DNA of 64,000 nt from Notoacmeibacter marinus (GTDB lineage: Bacteria; Pseudomonadota; Alphaproteobacteria; Rhizobiales; Rhizobiaceae): assembly GCF_002238045.1 (NCBI RefSeq), contig NZ_NBYO01000001.1, positions 1-64,000 on the forward strand, read 5' to 3'. Positions within the stretch are counted from its first letter, which is position 1. Each line of letters opens with the position of its first letter. Below the pieces are notes generated by a model. It did no database searches. It had not been told where the DNA came from and worked only from the letters and a program-made list of their open reading frames with translations. Below are positions 34,435-44,284 of the stretch, in pieces. A program made the translations under genes and the position numbers.

Positions 34435-35463
34435 CTATTTCGGCAGCAGGCCCGTTTCCCGGTAATAGCGTTCGGCGCCGGGATGAAGCGGAATGGCGAT
34501 ATTGTCGAGCGCGGTATCGGTGACGATCAGACGGCCTTTCGCATGGCCCTCATCGAGAAGCTTGCGGCTTGCGTCGTTCCAAAGTGCCTCGGTCACGCCA
34601 TAGATCAGTTCGTCCGGCTGCTCCGCCGATGTCAGCCAAAGCGCGCCCACCGACAGCGTTTCAATATCGTCTTCCTGCCCCTCATAGGATCCGGCGGGAA
34701 TGACATGCTCGCTGAAGAACCGGTTCTGGCGAATGACCTCCTGCGCCGGAGCGCCACCAACCGGAACCAGCCGGATAGGAAAGCGGGCGGCCAATTGCTG
34801 GATGCCTTCTGCTGGATAGCCGCTCACGAAAAAAAAGGCGTCCAGTTCGCCGTTGGCCAACTTTTCGGCGGCCTTGTCCGGGGCGAGATATTCGGTGTCC
34901 AGATCGCGCTCATCCAACTCATAGGCGTTGAGGACAATTCGCGCCTCGACCAGCGTTCCGGAACCGGGCTCGTCCAGCGAGACGCGTTTGCCCTGGAGAT
35001 CGGTCACGCTAGCGATTCCTGCATCGCGCGCCGTGACCAGATGCAGGCTTTCCGGATAGAGATTGGCGATGGCGCGCAAATTCTCGATCGGTTTCTTGCC
35101 GAGAAAAGGACCGGTGCCCGTCTGCGCCCAATAAGCGACGTCCGACTGGCTGAAGCCACTCTCGACCAAGCCGAAACCGATGGCATTCACATTGGCGACC
35201 GAACCGTTCGATGTCAGGGCCGTCGCCACCAGATCGGGAACGCCGCAAGCGCCGCCCTCTTCGCAACTCCGCGAACCGGGCGGAGCGGAGATGGCCGTCG
35301 AAACGAGACCGCCAATCGGAAAATAGGTGCCCGTGCGACCCGCCGTCGCGATGCGGAAGAACAGCATGTCGTCCTGCGCGGCGGCCGGCGGCGCAGGCAC
35401 GAGCGCTACGATGAAAGCGGATATCGCGGCAAGCAGACCTGTTCCATTCCATCTTACGCGCAT
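34435..35463 (-). CDS. TAXI-family TRAP solute-binding protein, orphan
   Basis: A 342-residue periplasmic binding protein with a signal peptide (LLAAISAFIVALVPAPPAAA, cleavage near AQD) and the TAXI features FRIATAGRTGTYFPIGG and KRVSLDEPGSGTLVEARIVL. No TRAP permease gene is nearby: the flanks are rsmB and katA. It may serve a permease encoded elsewhere or act as a stand-alone sensor. It differs clearly from the binding protein at 12693-13823, including its N-terminal motif. Ligand unknown. Confidence 0.88.
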   Translation of the reverse strand: MRVRWNGTGLLAAISAFIVALVPAPPAAAQDDMLFFRIATAGRTGTYFPIGGLVSTAISAPPGSRSCEEGGACGVPDLVATALTSNGSVANVNAIGFGLVESGFSQSDVAYWAQTGTGPFLGKKPIENLRAIANLYPESLHLVTARDAGIASVTDLQGKRVSLDEPGSGTLVEARIVLNAYELDERDLDTEYLAPDKAAEKLANGELDAFFFVSGYPAEGIQQLAARFPIRLVPVGGAPAQEVIRQNRFFSEHVIPAGSYEGQEDDIETLSVGALWLTSAEQPDELIYGVTEALWNDASRKLLDEGHAKGRLIVTDTALDNIAIPLHPGAERYYRETGLLPK

Positions 35464-35562
35464 TCCGTCCGCCTCCCATGCGGTTCGCCATCGTCCGCCC
35501 GCCCCGATGATAGCGGAAAGCGTGGCTAGCGCTCAAGCGCGTGAAATTTGTGCCCTAAGCAG

Positions 35563-35589
35563 AAAGGGCCGGCGCAAGACCGGCCCTTT
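35563..35589. terminator. Strong bidirectional hairpin after katA
   Basis: AAAGGGCCGG (35563-35572) and CCGGCCCTTT (35580-35589) form a perfect 10-bp stem with a seven-base loop, 25 bases downstream of the katA stop. The A/T ends give short T-runs on both strands. This fits an intrinsic terminator separating katA from the TAXI gene. Confidence 0.8.
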
Positions 35590-35614
35590 ACAATATCGTG
35601 CTATCGAAACCCGA

Positions 35615-37162
35615 TCATTCCGCAGCGATGGTCGGCTGCTGCGGGCTTTGATCGTTCGCCTCATGCGGCGTATCGCCGGTGATCGGCAGGCCGTTCGGGT
35701 CGTAGCCCGCGTCGCGGCTGGCTGCTTCCCATTCCTTGCGAACGCCGGCCTCGTAATCCGGATGCACCTGCTGGAGATGATCGAACCACCGCTCGACAAT
35801 CACGGTCGGAACGCCAACCATGGCGCCGCCCATATTCTGGTGCAGGCGGTCGCGCTCTTCATCGTTCATGACTTCGGCATAGAGCGCGCGCGGCTGCTTG
35901 TAATCATCGTATTTGCGATGATCGTAGCGGGCCGCATCGCCCGAGATACGCAGTGGTGGCTCCTGCGCTTCTCGCACTTCCACCGGGCCATTGAAGCTGT
36001 TCGGCTCGTAATAGGCGTTCGGATTGCCCGTCGCGATGCCGCCATAGACGTTCATCTCACCGTCCTTGTGATAGTGATGAACGGGGCATTTCGGCCTGTT
36101 GACCGGGATCTGCTCGTAATGGGTGCCGAGACGATGGCGGTGCGCATCCGCGTAAGAGAAGATGCGGGCCTGCAACATCTTGTCCGGCGACCAGGAAATG
36201 CCGGGCACGATATTGCTGGGCGAGAACGCCGCATTCTCGATCTCGGCGAAGTAGTTTTCCGCGTTCCGGTTCAGTTCGAAATAGCCGACATCGATGGGCG
36301 GATATTCGTCATGCGGCCAGACCTTGGTGAGATCGAACGGATTGTAGTCCGTCTTCTCCGCATCCATCTCCGGCATGATCTGCACCTGGAACTTCCAGCG
36401 CGGATATTTGCCATCCTCGATCGCGTTGAAGAGGCGCTCCTGATAGCCCTCGCGGGTCTTTCCTACGACCTTTTCTGCTTCTTCGTTGGTGAAGAAGTCG
36501 TGGCCCTGCTCGGTCTTGAAGTGGAACTTGACCCAGTAGCGCTCGCCCTTGTCGTTCCAGAACGAGAAGGTGTGGCTGCCATAGCCGTTCATATGCATCG
36601 GGCTCTGCGGCAGGCCACGGTCGCTCATCAGGATCGTCACCTGGTGCATGGCTTCGGGCGACAGGCTCCAGAAGTCCCACATCGCCGTCGGCGAACGCAT
36701 ATTCGTCTTCGGATGACGCTTCTGCGTATGGATGAAGTCCGGGAACTTGTAAGGATCGCGCACGAAGAAGACCGGCGTGTTGTTGCCGACCATGTCCCAG
36801 TTGCCGTCCTCGGTGTAGAATTTCAGCGAGAAGCCGCGCACGTCACGCTCGTGATCCGCGGCACCGGCTTCACCGGCAACGGTCGAAAAGCGGGCGATCA
36901 TCGGCGTTTCGGCGCCGGGCTGAAGGCATTTTGCAATGGTGTATTTGCTGATGTCCTCGGTGATGACCAGCTTGCCATGCGCGCCCCAGCCTTTGGCGTG
37001 AACGGTGCGCTCGGGAATACGCTCGCGGTTCTGATGGGCCAGCTTCTCGATGAGCTGGTAGTCCTGCAGCAGTAGCGGGCCGCGCTCGCCCGCCGACAGG
37101 CTGTCCTGATTGTTGGGCCAGGGCGAACCGGCCGTCGTCGTAAGTTTCGGTTTATCGCTCAT
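35615..37162 (-). CDS. katA: Monofunctional haem catalase
   Basis: A 515-residue small-subunit catalase that converts H2O2 to water and oxygen. Distal histidine in [12 protein letters not shown], asparagine in [14 protein letters not shown] and the proximal haem-ligand tyrosine in [15 protein letters not shown] are all present. NADPH-type residues follow in [16 protein letters not shown]. It is divergent from oxyR across 204 bases, so peroxide-induced control is expected. The TAXI gene downstream is separated by a strong hairpin. Confidence 0.96.
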   Translation of the reverse strand: MSDKPKLTTTAGSPWPNNQDSLSAGERGPLLLQDYQLIEKLAHQNRERIPERTVHAKGWGAHGKLVITEDISKYTIAKCLQPGAETPMIARFSTVAGEAGAADHERDVRGFSLKFYTEDGNWDMVGNNTPVFFVRDPYKFPDFIHTQKRHPKTNMRSPTAMWDFWSLSPEAMHQVTILMSDRGLPQSPMHMNGYGSHTFSFWNDKGERYWVKFHFKTEQGHDFFTNEEAEKVVGKTREGYQERLFNAIEDGKYPRWKFQVQIMPEMDAEKTDYNPFDLTKVWPHDEYPPIDVGYFELNRNAENYFAEIENAAFSPSNIVPGISWSPDKMLQARIFSYADAHRHRLGTHYEQIPVNRPKCPVHHYHKDGEMNVYGGIATGNPNAYYEPNSFNGPVEVREAQEPPLRISGDAARYDHRKYDDYKQPRALYAEVMNDEERDRLHQNMGGAMVGVPTVIVERWFDHLQQVHPDYEAGVRKEWEAASRDAGYDPNGLPITGDTPHEANDQSPQQPTIAAE

Positions 37163-37344
37163 GAACCTCGCTCCCTTGTTCTGATTGAATCATTCGGACG
37201 CGATCCTTTACGGGGTCATGCCGGATCGCATTGTTCGGGCTTCTGGTCTTCGAAGATGGCGACGATTTGCCGATCAGCAAGACCTTGGAGAAGTTCCCGA
37301 TGACATATCGTGAGAACGGCCATTAATGGAAATTGCAAATTCTG

Positions 37345-37357
37345 TTATCGGCGATAA
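37345..37357. promoter_or_regulatory. Perfect palindrome TTATCG-G-CGATAA in the katA-oxyR gap
   Basis: TTATCG (37345-37350), a single G and CGATAA (37352-37357) make a 13-base perfect palindrome ending nine bases before the oxyR ATG. GATNATC-like half-sites are consistent with an OxyR target. A second 7-bp repeat, GCGATCC (37200-37206) / GGATCGC (37223-37229), sits near the katA side. Both are candidates for peroxide-responsive control of katA and oxyR. Confidence 0.5.
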
Positions 37358-37366
37358 TCTAGGCTT

Positions 37367-38251
37367 ATGAATGTCACCTTGCGCCAGTGCAGCTATCTCG
37401 TCGCACTTGCTCGCACCGGCCATTTCGGGCGGGCCGCCGAGCGGGTTCATGTCACGCAGCCGGCTCTGTCGTCGCAGATCGCGCAGATGGAGGCGCATCT
37501 TGGCGGACAGCTCTTCGAACGCCGGCGCGGAGAGGCCTGCCTGACGCCGCTCGGCCGGACGATTCTGCCGCTGGCGCAATCGCTGATCGATACAGCGCAG
37601 CAGATCGAAGAAATCAGCCAGCGCGGCCTGACGCCGCTTAGCGGCCCATTGAAACTCGGCGTCATTCCGACCGTTGCGCCCTATCTTCTGCCCAGTTTGC
37701 TGCCGGCGCTTGCCAAGGCCCATCCCGGTCTGGAATTGCGCCTGAAGGAGGCGACGACATCGGCGCTGCGTGACGACCTAGAGAATGGCGCGGTGGACAT
37801 GGTGATTGCCGCCCTGCCTTTTCCCGATGGGCCGTTCCGCTCAAAAGCGGTGCGGAAAGACCGCTTCCTGATGGCGGTCAGCGCGAAGGATGCCGAACGG
37901 TCCGACCTGCCGAAACGCCCTGAAGCGCTGGAGCCAGAACGGCTTCTATTGCTCGCCGAAGGCCATTGCCTGCGCGATCAGGCGCTGGAAGTCTGTGGCA
38001 CCGATCCGGGTCACCGTGCTGCGGATCTCGAAGCGACATCCATGGCGACACTTCTACAAATGGTCGCGTGCGGTCTGGGCATCACGCTCCTGCCGGAAAT
38101 GGCGGTGACAAGCGAATCGACCAATGCTGCACTGCGAATCGTGCCGTTCTCCGATCCGCAGCCTGAACGCACCATAGGCCTGATCTGGCGGAACGGCAGT
38201 GCGCGGCAAAACGATGCCGAAAAGCTGGCCGAATATATCGCCGCGCTCTGA
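37367..38251 (+). CDS. oxyR: Peroxide-sensing LysR-family regulator OxyR
   Basis: A 294-residue LysR protein. The helix-turn-helix is at residues 2-58 (TLRQCSYLVALARTGHFGRA, then QPALSSQIAQMEAHL). The redox pair is visible as EGHCLRDQALEVC: C201 and C210, nine residues apart, matching the C199/C208 disulfide pair of E. coli OxyR. Oxidation by H2O2 would turn on katA, its divergent neighbour. The start ATG at 37367 lies right after a 13-base palindrome. Confidence 0.95.
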   Translation: MNVTLRQCSYLVALARTGHFGRAAERVHVTQPALSSQIAQMEAHLGGQLFERRRGEACLTPLGRTILPLAQSLIDTAQQIEEISQRGLTPLSGPLKLGVIPTVAPYLLPSLLPALAKAHPGLELRLKEATTSALRDDLENGAVDMVIAALPFPDGPFRSKAVRKDRFLMAVSAKDAERSDLPKRPEALEPERLLLLAEGHCLRDQALEVCGTDPGHRAADLEATSMATLLQMVACGLGITLLPEMAVTSESTNAALRIVPFSDPQPERTIGLIWRNGSARQNDAEKLAEYIAAL

Positions 38252-38259
38252 GCCGTCGC

Positions 38260-38319
38260 CGGCTGGCCGTTCTCAGACGAAAAGCGGCGCCGGCTGCAAC
38301 TTCCGGGACCGGCCAGCCG
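38260..38319. repeat. Spaced 10-bp inverted repeat between oxyR and the sugar dehydrogenase
   Basis: CGGCTGGCCG (38260-38269) and CGGCCAGCCG (38310-38319) are exact reverse complements 40 bases apart. They lie just past the oxyR stop (38251) and could form a long-loop stem in the transcript, perhaps a weak terminator. Confidence 0.4.
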
Positions 38320-38383
38320 TTCGGAAAGAACAATCTTTCCAAGCGGCCGACGCCGACCGTCCGCCAGAAACGAGGATCACCGC

Positions 38384-39538
38384 ATGAACACCCCGACCTT
38401 TCTGACCGCCCTCGCCATCACGACGGCCATCACACTGCCGGCCTCTGCGCAGAATGAGACGTTCTCCATCACTGGGACGGAAGGCACGGCGCTGAACGCT
38501 GAAGCCATCGCCGATTTCGACGAGCCTTGGGCCATGACCTTTCTGCCCGACGGAACGGCGCTGGTGACGACCAAGCCCGGCAAGCTGATCCACGTTACCC
38601 AGGATGGCGGTAAGACCGAGGTCGACGGCATGTGGGAGGTCGCCTATGGCGGTCAGGGCGGCCTCGGCGATGTGGTGCTGCATCCCGATTTCGAGCAGAA
38701 CGGCTATGTTTATCTCTCCTACGCCCAGAGCCTCGACAAGGGCGCTACGAAGAGCGCGATGGTCTCGCGCGCCAAACTCGACCTCACCGGCGGTACGCCA
38801 GAGCTGACCGACATCCAAAAGATCTGGACGCAGGAGCCGAATGTGCCGGGCGGCGGACATTTCTCCCACCGTATCGCCTTCGGGCCGAAAGGCAGCGATC
38901 AGGAGGGCTATCTCTTCATCACCTCCGGCGATCGGCAGAAGCAGACGCCAGCACAGGACATGGGCGGCAGTCTCGGCAAGATCGTCCGCCTCAATGATGA
39001 CGGCTCGGTGCCCGCCGGCAATCCCTTCGCAGACGAGGGCGATCAGCCGGTCACGGACCAGTTCTGGAGCGTCGGCCACCGCAACATGCTCGGCCTCGCC
39101 TTCGACGGCGAGAACCGGCTCTGGGCGCATGAGATGGGACCGCGCGGCGGCGACGAACTGAACCTTGTCGAGCCGGGCAATAATTACGGCTGGCCCGAAC
39201 GCTCCTATGGCGACAATTATTCGGGCGTGCCGATCCCCGATCACACGGAGGACGATGGCTTCACCAAGCCGAAAGCCTTCTGGAACCCGGTCATCTCGCC
39301 ATCGGGTCTCGTCATCTATTCCGGCGATGTCTTCGGCGACTGGGCCGGCGATGCGCTGATCGGCGGCCTGTCGTCGCAGGCGCTGATCCACGTCGGTCTG
39401 GAGGGCGATACGGCGAAGGAGGCCGAACGCTTCGAGTGGGGCAAGCGCATCCGTGAGGTCCAGCAAGGGCCGGATGGCGCAGTCTGGGTGCTCGAAGATC
39501 AGGCCGGCGGGCGATTGATCAAGCTGACACCCGCATAG
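38384..39538 (+). CDS. PQQ-dependent sugar dehydrogenase-like beta-propeller protein, exported
   Basis: A 384-residue secreted protein of the soluble glucose/sorbosone dehydrogenase family (YliI type). It has an N-terminal signal peptide (ALAITTAITLPASAQ, cleavage near SAQ) and six-bladed propeller motifs: DEPWAMTFLPDGTALVTT, GQGGLGDVVLHPDF, PGGGHFSHRIAFGP and DQFWSVGHRNMLGLAF. It would oxidise an aldose or hydroxylated aldehyde in the periplasm with PQQ. No PQQ synthesis genes are in the window. It is convergent with guaB, leaving 50 bases. Confidence 0.87.
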   Translation: MNTPTFLTALAITTAITLPASAQNETFSITGTEGTALNAEAIADFDEPWAMTFLPDGTALVTTKPGKLIHVTQDGGKTEVDGMWEVAYGGQGGLGDVVLHPDFEQNGYVYLSYAQSLDKGATKSAMVSRAKLDLTGGTPELTDIQKIWTQEPNVPGGGHFSHRIAFGPKGSDQEGYLFITSGDRQKQTPAQDMGGSLGKIVRLNDDGSVPAGNPFADEGDQPVTDQFWSVGHRNMLGLAFDGENRLWAHEMGPRGGDELNLVEPGNNYGWPERSYGDNYSGVPIPDHTEDDGFTKPKAFWNPVISPSGLVIYSGDVFGDWAGDALIGGLSSQALIHVGLEGDTAKEAERFEWGKRIREVQQGPDGAVWVLEDQAGGRLIKLTPA

Positions 39539-39588
39539 GCTTCGCAAACGTTCACCACGGTCAAAGCGGAGGCCAGACCGGAAAGACG

Positions 39589-41094
39589 TTAGCCGCCCGT
39601 CGACGGATAGTTTGGGCTTTCGCGCGTGATGGTCACGTCATGGGCATGGCTTTCGCGCAGGCCCGATCCGGTGATCCGCACGAATTGCGCGTTGTCGCGG
39701 AAGGACGGCAGATCCTCGGCGCCCACATAGCCCATGGCCGCCCGCAGGCCGCCTGCCAATTGGTGCAGCACCGCGCTGACCGGCCCCTTATAGGCGACCT
39801 GGCCTTCGATGCCTTCCGGCACGAGTTTCAGCGTGTCGCGCACCTCCGCCTGGAAATAGCGGTCGGCCGAGCCGCGCGCCATCGCGCCGACCGATCCCAT
39901 GCCGCGATAGGCTTTAAAGGACCTGCCCTGATAGAGATAAACCTCACCGGGGCTTTCTTCCGTACCGGCCAGGAGCGAGCCGACCATGGCTGCCTTCGCG
40001 CCGGCAGCCAGCGCCTTGGCCAGATCGCCGGAGAATTTTATGCCGCCATCGGCGATGATGCTGATACCCTGGTCGTCGGCCTTTTCGACCGCACCCATGA
40101 TCGCGGCGAGTTGCGGCACGCCAACGCCGGCGACGATCCGGGTCGTGCAGATCGAGCCCGGCCCGATGCCGACCTTCACGCAGTCGGCACCGGCGTCGAT
40201 CAGCGCCTGGGTACCATCGGGCGTGGCGACATTGCCGGCGCAGATGCGCACCGCGTTGGACAGTTTCTTGACCTCGGCCACCATATCGAGGACGCGCTGG
40301 CTGTGGCCGTGCGCAGTATCGATAACGAGAAGATCGACACCCGCATCGATCAGCCGCTCGGCGCGCTCGAACCCGTCCTCGCCGACGCTGGTGGCCGCCG
40401 CGACACGCAGCCGGCCCTTGCTATCCTTGGCCGCGTTCGGGTTGAGCTGGCTCTTCTCCATATCCTTGACGGTGATGAGTCCGACGCAGCGCCGGTCCTC
40501 ATCCACCACCAGCAGCTTTTCGATCCGGTACTGATGGAGCAGGCGGCGCGCTTCCTCTTGCTCCACACCGTCGCGCACGGTGATCAGGTTTTCGCGCGTC
40601 ATCAGTTCGCGGACCGGCTGATCCGGATTGTCGGCGAAACGGACGTCGCGATTGGTTAGAATACCGGCGAGCTTGCCGGTCGTCTGCCCGCCCGTTCCGC
40701 CATTCTCGACAACGGGAATGCCGGATATGCGGTGCTCCTGCATAAGCGACAGCGCGTCGGAGAGTTTCGCGTCGGGACCGATCGTCACGGGATTGACGAC
40801 CATGCCGCTCTCGAACTTCTTGACCTGGCGGACCTCCTCGGCCTGAAGGGCCGGGTCGAGATTGCGGTGAATGACGCCGATGCCGCCGGCCTGCGCCATC
40901 GCGATGGCGAGGCGATTTTCGGTCACCGTATCCATGGCCGCCGACAGAAGCGGAATATTCAGTTCGATGTCGCGCGCGATCGTGGTCCTGGTGTCGACTT
41001 GTCCGGGCAGCACCTCGGAATGACCGGGAATGAGAAGTACGTCGTCGAAGGTGAGTGCGTGCCCACCTGTCGCCGTGTCGATGATGCGTGCCAT
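39589..41094 (-). CDS. guaB: Inosine-5'-monophosphate dehydrogenase
   Basis: Oxidises IMP to XMP with NAD, the committed step of guanylate synthesis. The 501-residue protein shows the N-terminal [18 protein letters not shown], two CBS domains (about residues 95-220), [20 protein letters not shown], and the catalytic loop [17 protein letters not shown] with its cysteine. The start [19 protein letters not shown] at 41094 is the family-consistent one; the in-frame ATG at 41166 adds 24 unmatched residues. Product feeds GuaA, encoded about 8 kb away on the same strand. Confidence 0.96.
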   Translation of the reverse strand: MARIIDTATGGHALTFDDVLLIPGHSEVLPGQVDTRTTIARDIELNIPLLSAAMDTVTENRLAIAMAQAGGIGVIHRNLDPALQAEEVRQVKKFESGMVVNPVTIGPDAKLSDALSLMQEHRISGIPVVENGGTGGQTTGKLAGILTNRDVRFADNPDQPVRELMTRENLITVRDGVEQEEARRLLHQYRIEKLLVVDEDRRCVGLITVKDMEKSQLNPNAAKDSKGRLRVAAATSVGEDGFERAERLIDAGVDLLVIDTAHGHSQRVLDMVAEVKKLSNAVRICAGNVATPDGTQALIDAGADCVKVGIGPGSICTTRIVAGVGVPQLAAIMGAVEKADDQGISIIADGGIKFSGDLAKALAAGAKAAMVGSLLAGTEESPGEVYLYQGRSFKAYRGMGSVGAMARGSADRYFQAEVRDTLKLVPEGIEGQVAYKGPVSAVLHQLAGGLRAAMGYVGAEDLPSFRDNAQFVRITGSGLRESHAHDVTITRESPNYPSTGG

Positions 41095-41264
41095 GGAGGT
41101 GCCAGTCCTGTCTTCCGGCGGGAACCGCTTCCCGCAATCTGGATTGGCAGTGGCTGCTACCATCATTGCGTGACGGAAGGAAGACGTCGCAACGTCTATT
41201 CACCGGTGATCGGCATGCAAAAACCCGGCGCAAACGCCGAGCCTTTGGATATCTATGCCGGACC

Positions 41265-42308
41265 TCAACCTTCCATGGCGAACTGATAGCTCTCGGCGAT
41301 GAACCGGAACCCTTCGCCTTCCGTCTTCACGTAACCGAGCGACGGGAATGGCATGTGGTAGCCGATGAAGGGGATACGGTCCGCCGCCAGCATGCCGAAT
41401 ACGTCCTTCCTGGTCTGCGCAGCCTTTTCTTTGTCCATATCGAACTTCACTTCCCATTCGGGACGCTGCAGCGACAGGACGAAATGATTGGCCGTGTCGG
41501 CGGTGAGCGCCAGCATTCTTCCACCATCCTCGACCATGAAGATCAGGTGACCGGGCGTGTGACCGAAGGCACCTTTGGCCGAGACGCCGGAGACGACTTC
41601 ATCGCCATCCTTCAGCATGGTCATCTTCTCCTTGAAAGGAACGACCTTCTGTTGCGTCAGCTGGGCAACACCCTGACCGGGACCGGCCATGGCCGCGTCC
41701 GATGTCCAGAAGGCGTATTCCTCTTCGCCGGCATAATAGCTGGCGTTCGGGAAGTTCGGCGTTCCGTCCTCGGCGGTCATGCCGCCAATATGGTCCGGGT
41801 GGAAATGAGTCAGAACCACTTTCGTGATGTCGTCCGGCGCGATACCGGCGCGTTTCAGATTCTCGACCGTGTTGCCGACCGGGGCGTCCGGGCCGCCGGC
41901 ATTGCCGGTGTCGAAGAGGATGATGTCGGCACCCTTTCGGATCACCACCGGATGAAACGAGATGCGCATCTGATCGGTGGGCAGCAGATTCTCATCCAGA
42001 AGCGCAGAGACCGTTGCTTCCTTCAGATCGGTGCCGAAAATCGAGCCCGGTCCGGGAACATTCCGTCCCCCATCATTGATAATGATGATGTCCGACCCGC
42101 CCATTGAAAACCGACGAAACTCTCCGCCATCTCCGCCAGATGCCATCGCCACATCGCCATTCACTGGGGCTTTCGCCGCGTCGACGCTCGCATGAGTGTC
42201 CGCATGAACGTTTCGTGAGAGAAGCAAAGCCGGAGCCGAAAGAGCGGCAGCCGCACCGAGCCCGATTATGGAGCGGCGACTGGTCGCCATGATCTTTGTA
42301 TCGTTCAT
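41265..42308 (-). CDS. Metallo-beta-lactamase-fold hydrolase with Tat signal
   Basis: A 347-residue exported protein. The start is ATG at 42308 with GGAGA upstream. The N-terminus has the twin-arginine motif SRRSIIGLG followed by a hydrophobic stretch (AAAALSAPALLL), so it is exported folded. The zinc motif LTHFHPDHIGG (HxHxDH) is at about residue 165, with the later histidine in GHTPGHLIFMVEDGG. This subfamily includes lactonases and other esterases. The substrate is unknown, and it stands alone between guaB and a divergent MFS gene. Confidence 0.87.
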   Translation of the reverse strand: MNDTKIMATSRRSIIGLGAAAALSAPALLLSRNVHADTHASVDAAKAPVNGDVAMASGGDGGEFRRFSMGGSDIIIINDGGRNVPGPGSIFGTDLKEATVSALLDENLLPTDQMRISFHPVVIRKGADIILFDTGNAGGPDAPVGNTVENLKRAGIAPDDITKVVLTHFHPDHIGGMTAEDGTPNFPNASYYAGEEEYAFWTSDAAMAGPGQGVAQLTQQKVVPFKEKMTMLKDGDEVVSGVSAKGAFGHTPGHLIFMVEDGGRMLALTADTANHFVLSLQRPEWEVKFDMDKEKAAQTRKDVFGMLAADRIPFIGYHMPFPSLGYVKTEGEGFRFIAESYQFAMEG

Positions 42309-42462
42309 GAATGTCTCCTGAATTGGGCCGTGTCGAGGAAGCAGAGCAGCGCGCACCCTATCAGGATTGCAATCGACGAAACCCGCCAGGGTTCCCTACG
42401 GCGTGGTTGTCCGGCATGAAAACCCGCATTGACAGAGCGTTCATCGGGGCCATGTCACCCTC

Positions 42463-43911
42463 GTGAAACGCCCTGCCCTTCCCCTTATCCTCGCTGTCGC
42501 CCTGTTCATGGAACAGATCGATTCGACTGTGATCGCGACCGCCCTGCCGGCCATCGCGGAAGATATCGGCACACGCCCCGTCGCGCTGAAGCTGGCGCTG
42601 ACGGCCTATCTTGTTTCGCTGGCGATCTTCATCCCGATTTCCGGATGGATGGCGGACCGCATCGGCTCGCGGAACGTCTTTCGGATCGCCATCGGCGTGT
42701 TCGTCATCGGCTCGCTTTCCTGCGCACTGTCCGCCACCTTGGCGCAGTTCGTCGGAGCGCGCTTTCTGCAAGGCATGGGCGGGGCGATGATGACGCCGGT
42801 GGCCCGGCTCATTCTCGTGCGGACGACGCCCAAGGACAGGCTCGTCGACGCCATGGCGCTGCTGACCATTCCGGCGCTGATCGGCCCGTTTCTCGGCCCG
42901 CCGCTTGGCGGCTTCATCACCACCTATGTGTCCTGGCACTGGATCTTTCTGATCAACCTGCCCATCGGGCTGGTCGGCATCGTTCTGGCCGGCGTCTACG
43001 TGCCGGACATGCGCAGCGAGACGCGCCAGCCGATCGACCGGACCGGCTTCGCGCTGGCCGCCATCGCGGCGTCCGGCATCATTTTCGGCCTCTCGGTGAT
43101 CTCACTGCCGGCCCTGCCGCCGGCAGTCGGCGTCGCGACCGTCTTCGCCGGTCTGGTCGCGGCATGGCTTTACATCCTCCACGCGCGAAAGGCGGTGGCG
43201 CCGCTGCTCGACCTGTCGCTGTTCGCGATCCGCTCCTACCGCTCATCGGTGCTCGGCATGAGCCTCTTCCGCATGGGATCGGGCGCGGTGCCATTTCTGA
43301 TGCCGCTACTGCTGCAACTGGTCTTCGGCTACACGCCCTTTCAATCGGGCCTCATCACCTTCATGGGGGCGGTCGGCGCGCTGATGGTCAAATTCGTCGC
43401 GCCGGCGATCCTTCGGCGCACCGGTTTCCGCCTGGCCCTTTCCGTCGCCGCGCTCGTGGGCGGCCTTCTCATCGGCGTTGCGGGTTTCTTCACCGAAACG
43501 ACGCCGGTCGCCGTTATTCTACTGACCTTGCTGATCGGCGGGCTGTTCCGCTCGCTCTTCTTCACCGCCGGCAATGCGCTGATCTTCGCCGACATCGATT
43601 CGGCGCGGGCTGCACCGGCCACGGCGACCACATCGGTATTGCAGCAAGTGTCTATCGCTTTGGGCGTCGCACTCGGCGGGGCGATCCTGGAACTGTCATC
43701 GACCGCGGATGGCGTTGTCACACAGACCAGCTTCCTGATTGCGTTCTTGACCATCGGCGGCATCTCGGTGATCGCCGCCATTCCGTTTCTACTCTTGCCG
43801 ACATCGACGGGCGCGGACGTCTCCGGCCACCGCAAATATCTGCATGTCGGGCGGGACGATGGCGGCACGCGGCCCGGCCCCTCCATTATGAGAAACGACG
43901 AGCCAGGTTGA
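42463..43911 (+). CDS. MFS transporter, DHA2 (EmrB/QacA) type
   Basis: A 482-residue membrane protein with about 14 hydrophobic segments. The DHA2 motif at the start is LPLILAVALFMEQIDSTVIA, with ATALPAIAEDIG. Motif A is in SGWMADRIGSRNVFRIAIG and motif C in FLGPPLGGFITTYVSWHWIF. It would export a drug or organic compound using the proton gradient. The start is GTG at 42463. No membrane-fusion partner gene is adjacent, so it probably works as a single-component pump. Confidence 0.92.
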   Translation: MKRPALPLILAVALFMEQIDSTVIATALPAIAEDIGTRPVALKLALTAYLVSLAIFIPISGWMADRIGSRNVFRIAIGVFVIGSLSCALSATLAQFVGARFLQGMGGAMMTPVARLILVRTTPKDRLVDAMALLTIPALIGPFLGPPLGGFITTYVSWHWIFLINLPIGLVGIVLAGVYVPDMRSETRQPIDRTGFALAAIAASGIIFGLSVISLPALPPAVGVATVFAGLVAAWLYILHARKAVAPLLDLSLFAIRSYRSSVLGMSLFRMGSGAVPFLMPLLLQLVFGYTPFQSGLITFMGAVGALMVKFVAPAILRRTGFRLALSVAALVGGLLIGVAGFFTETTPVAVILLTLLIGGLFRSLFFTAGNALIFADIDSARAAPATATTSVLQQVSIALGVALGGAILELSSTADGVVTQTSFLIAFLTIGGISVIAAIPFLLLPTSTGADVSGHRKYLHVGRDDGGTRPGPSIMRNDEPG

Positions 43912-44011
43912 GAATGGACTGACGGTGGGTAGCAATCTCGAACCTTAAAGCCCACAATTTGAATGCTTTTCCACCACTCAGCGGTGATGGGAACACCCAC
44001 CGCACAGATCG

Positions 44012-44215
44012 CTATTTAGAAACTATTCTGGCTTGCGCTCGCTTCGAGAGGAAATTGTTGACCGCGATGCCTATTCCGATGGCAACGACAAGGATCAAAG
44101 CACCCTTGACCATATCACCCAAGGGCAAGATCCCGATAAAATAACCAGCTATCGGAAACACGATTACGGTCGAAACGATGCCTGCAATCGCAGGAATGAT
44201 GTGCCTTTTGAACAT
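44012..44215 (-). CDS. Small two-helix membrane protein, unrecognised
   Basis: A 67-residue hydrophobic ORF (start ATG 44215, or ATG 44227 adding four residues) with two predicted helices (PAIAGIVSTVIVFPIAGYFI and ALILVVAIGIGIAVNNFL) and a basic tail, RAQARIVSK. The surrounding 300 bases are more AT-rich than the rest of the window. No ribosome-binding site is clear, and no family is recognised. It may be real; the alternative is a fragment of laterally acquired DNA. Confidence 0.5.
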   Translation of the reverse strand: MFKRHIIPAIAGIVSTVIVFPIAGYFIGILPLGDMVKGALILVVAIGIGIAVNNFLSKRAQARIVSK

Positions 44216-44284
44216 AGTTTCACCCATAAAATTTCAATCGAAGCGCCTACATTACTGGCGTTCGTCTATATTTAAATGCGAATA

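Noticed and set aside
38260..38319. Inverted repeat as a riboswitch
   Set aside because: The 40-base loop has no recognisable aptamer pattern, and the following gene, a sugar dehydrogenase, is not a usual riboswitch target.
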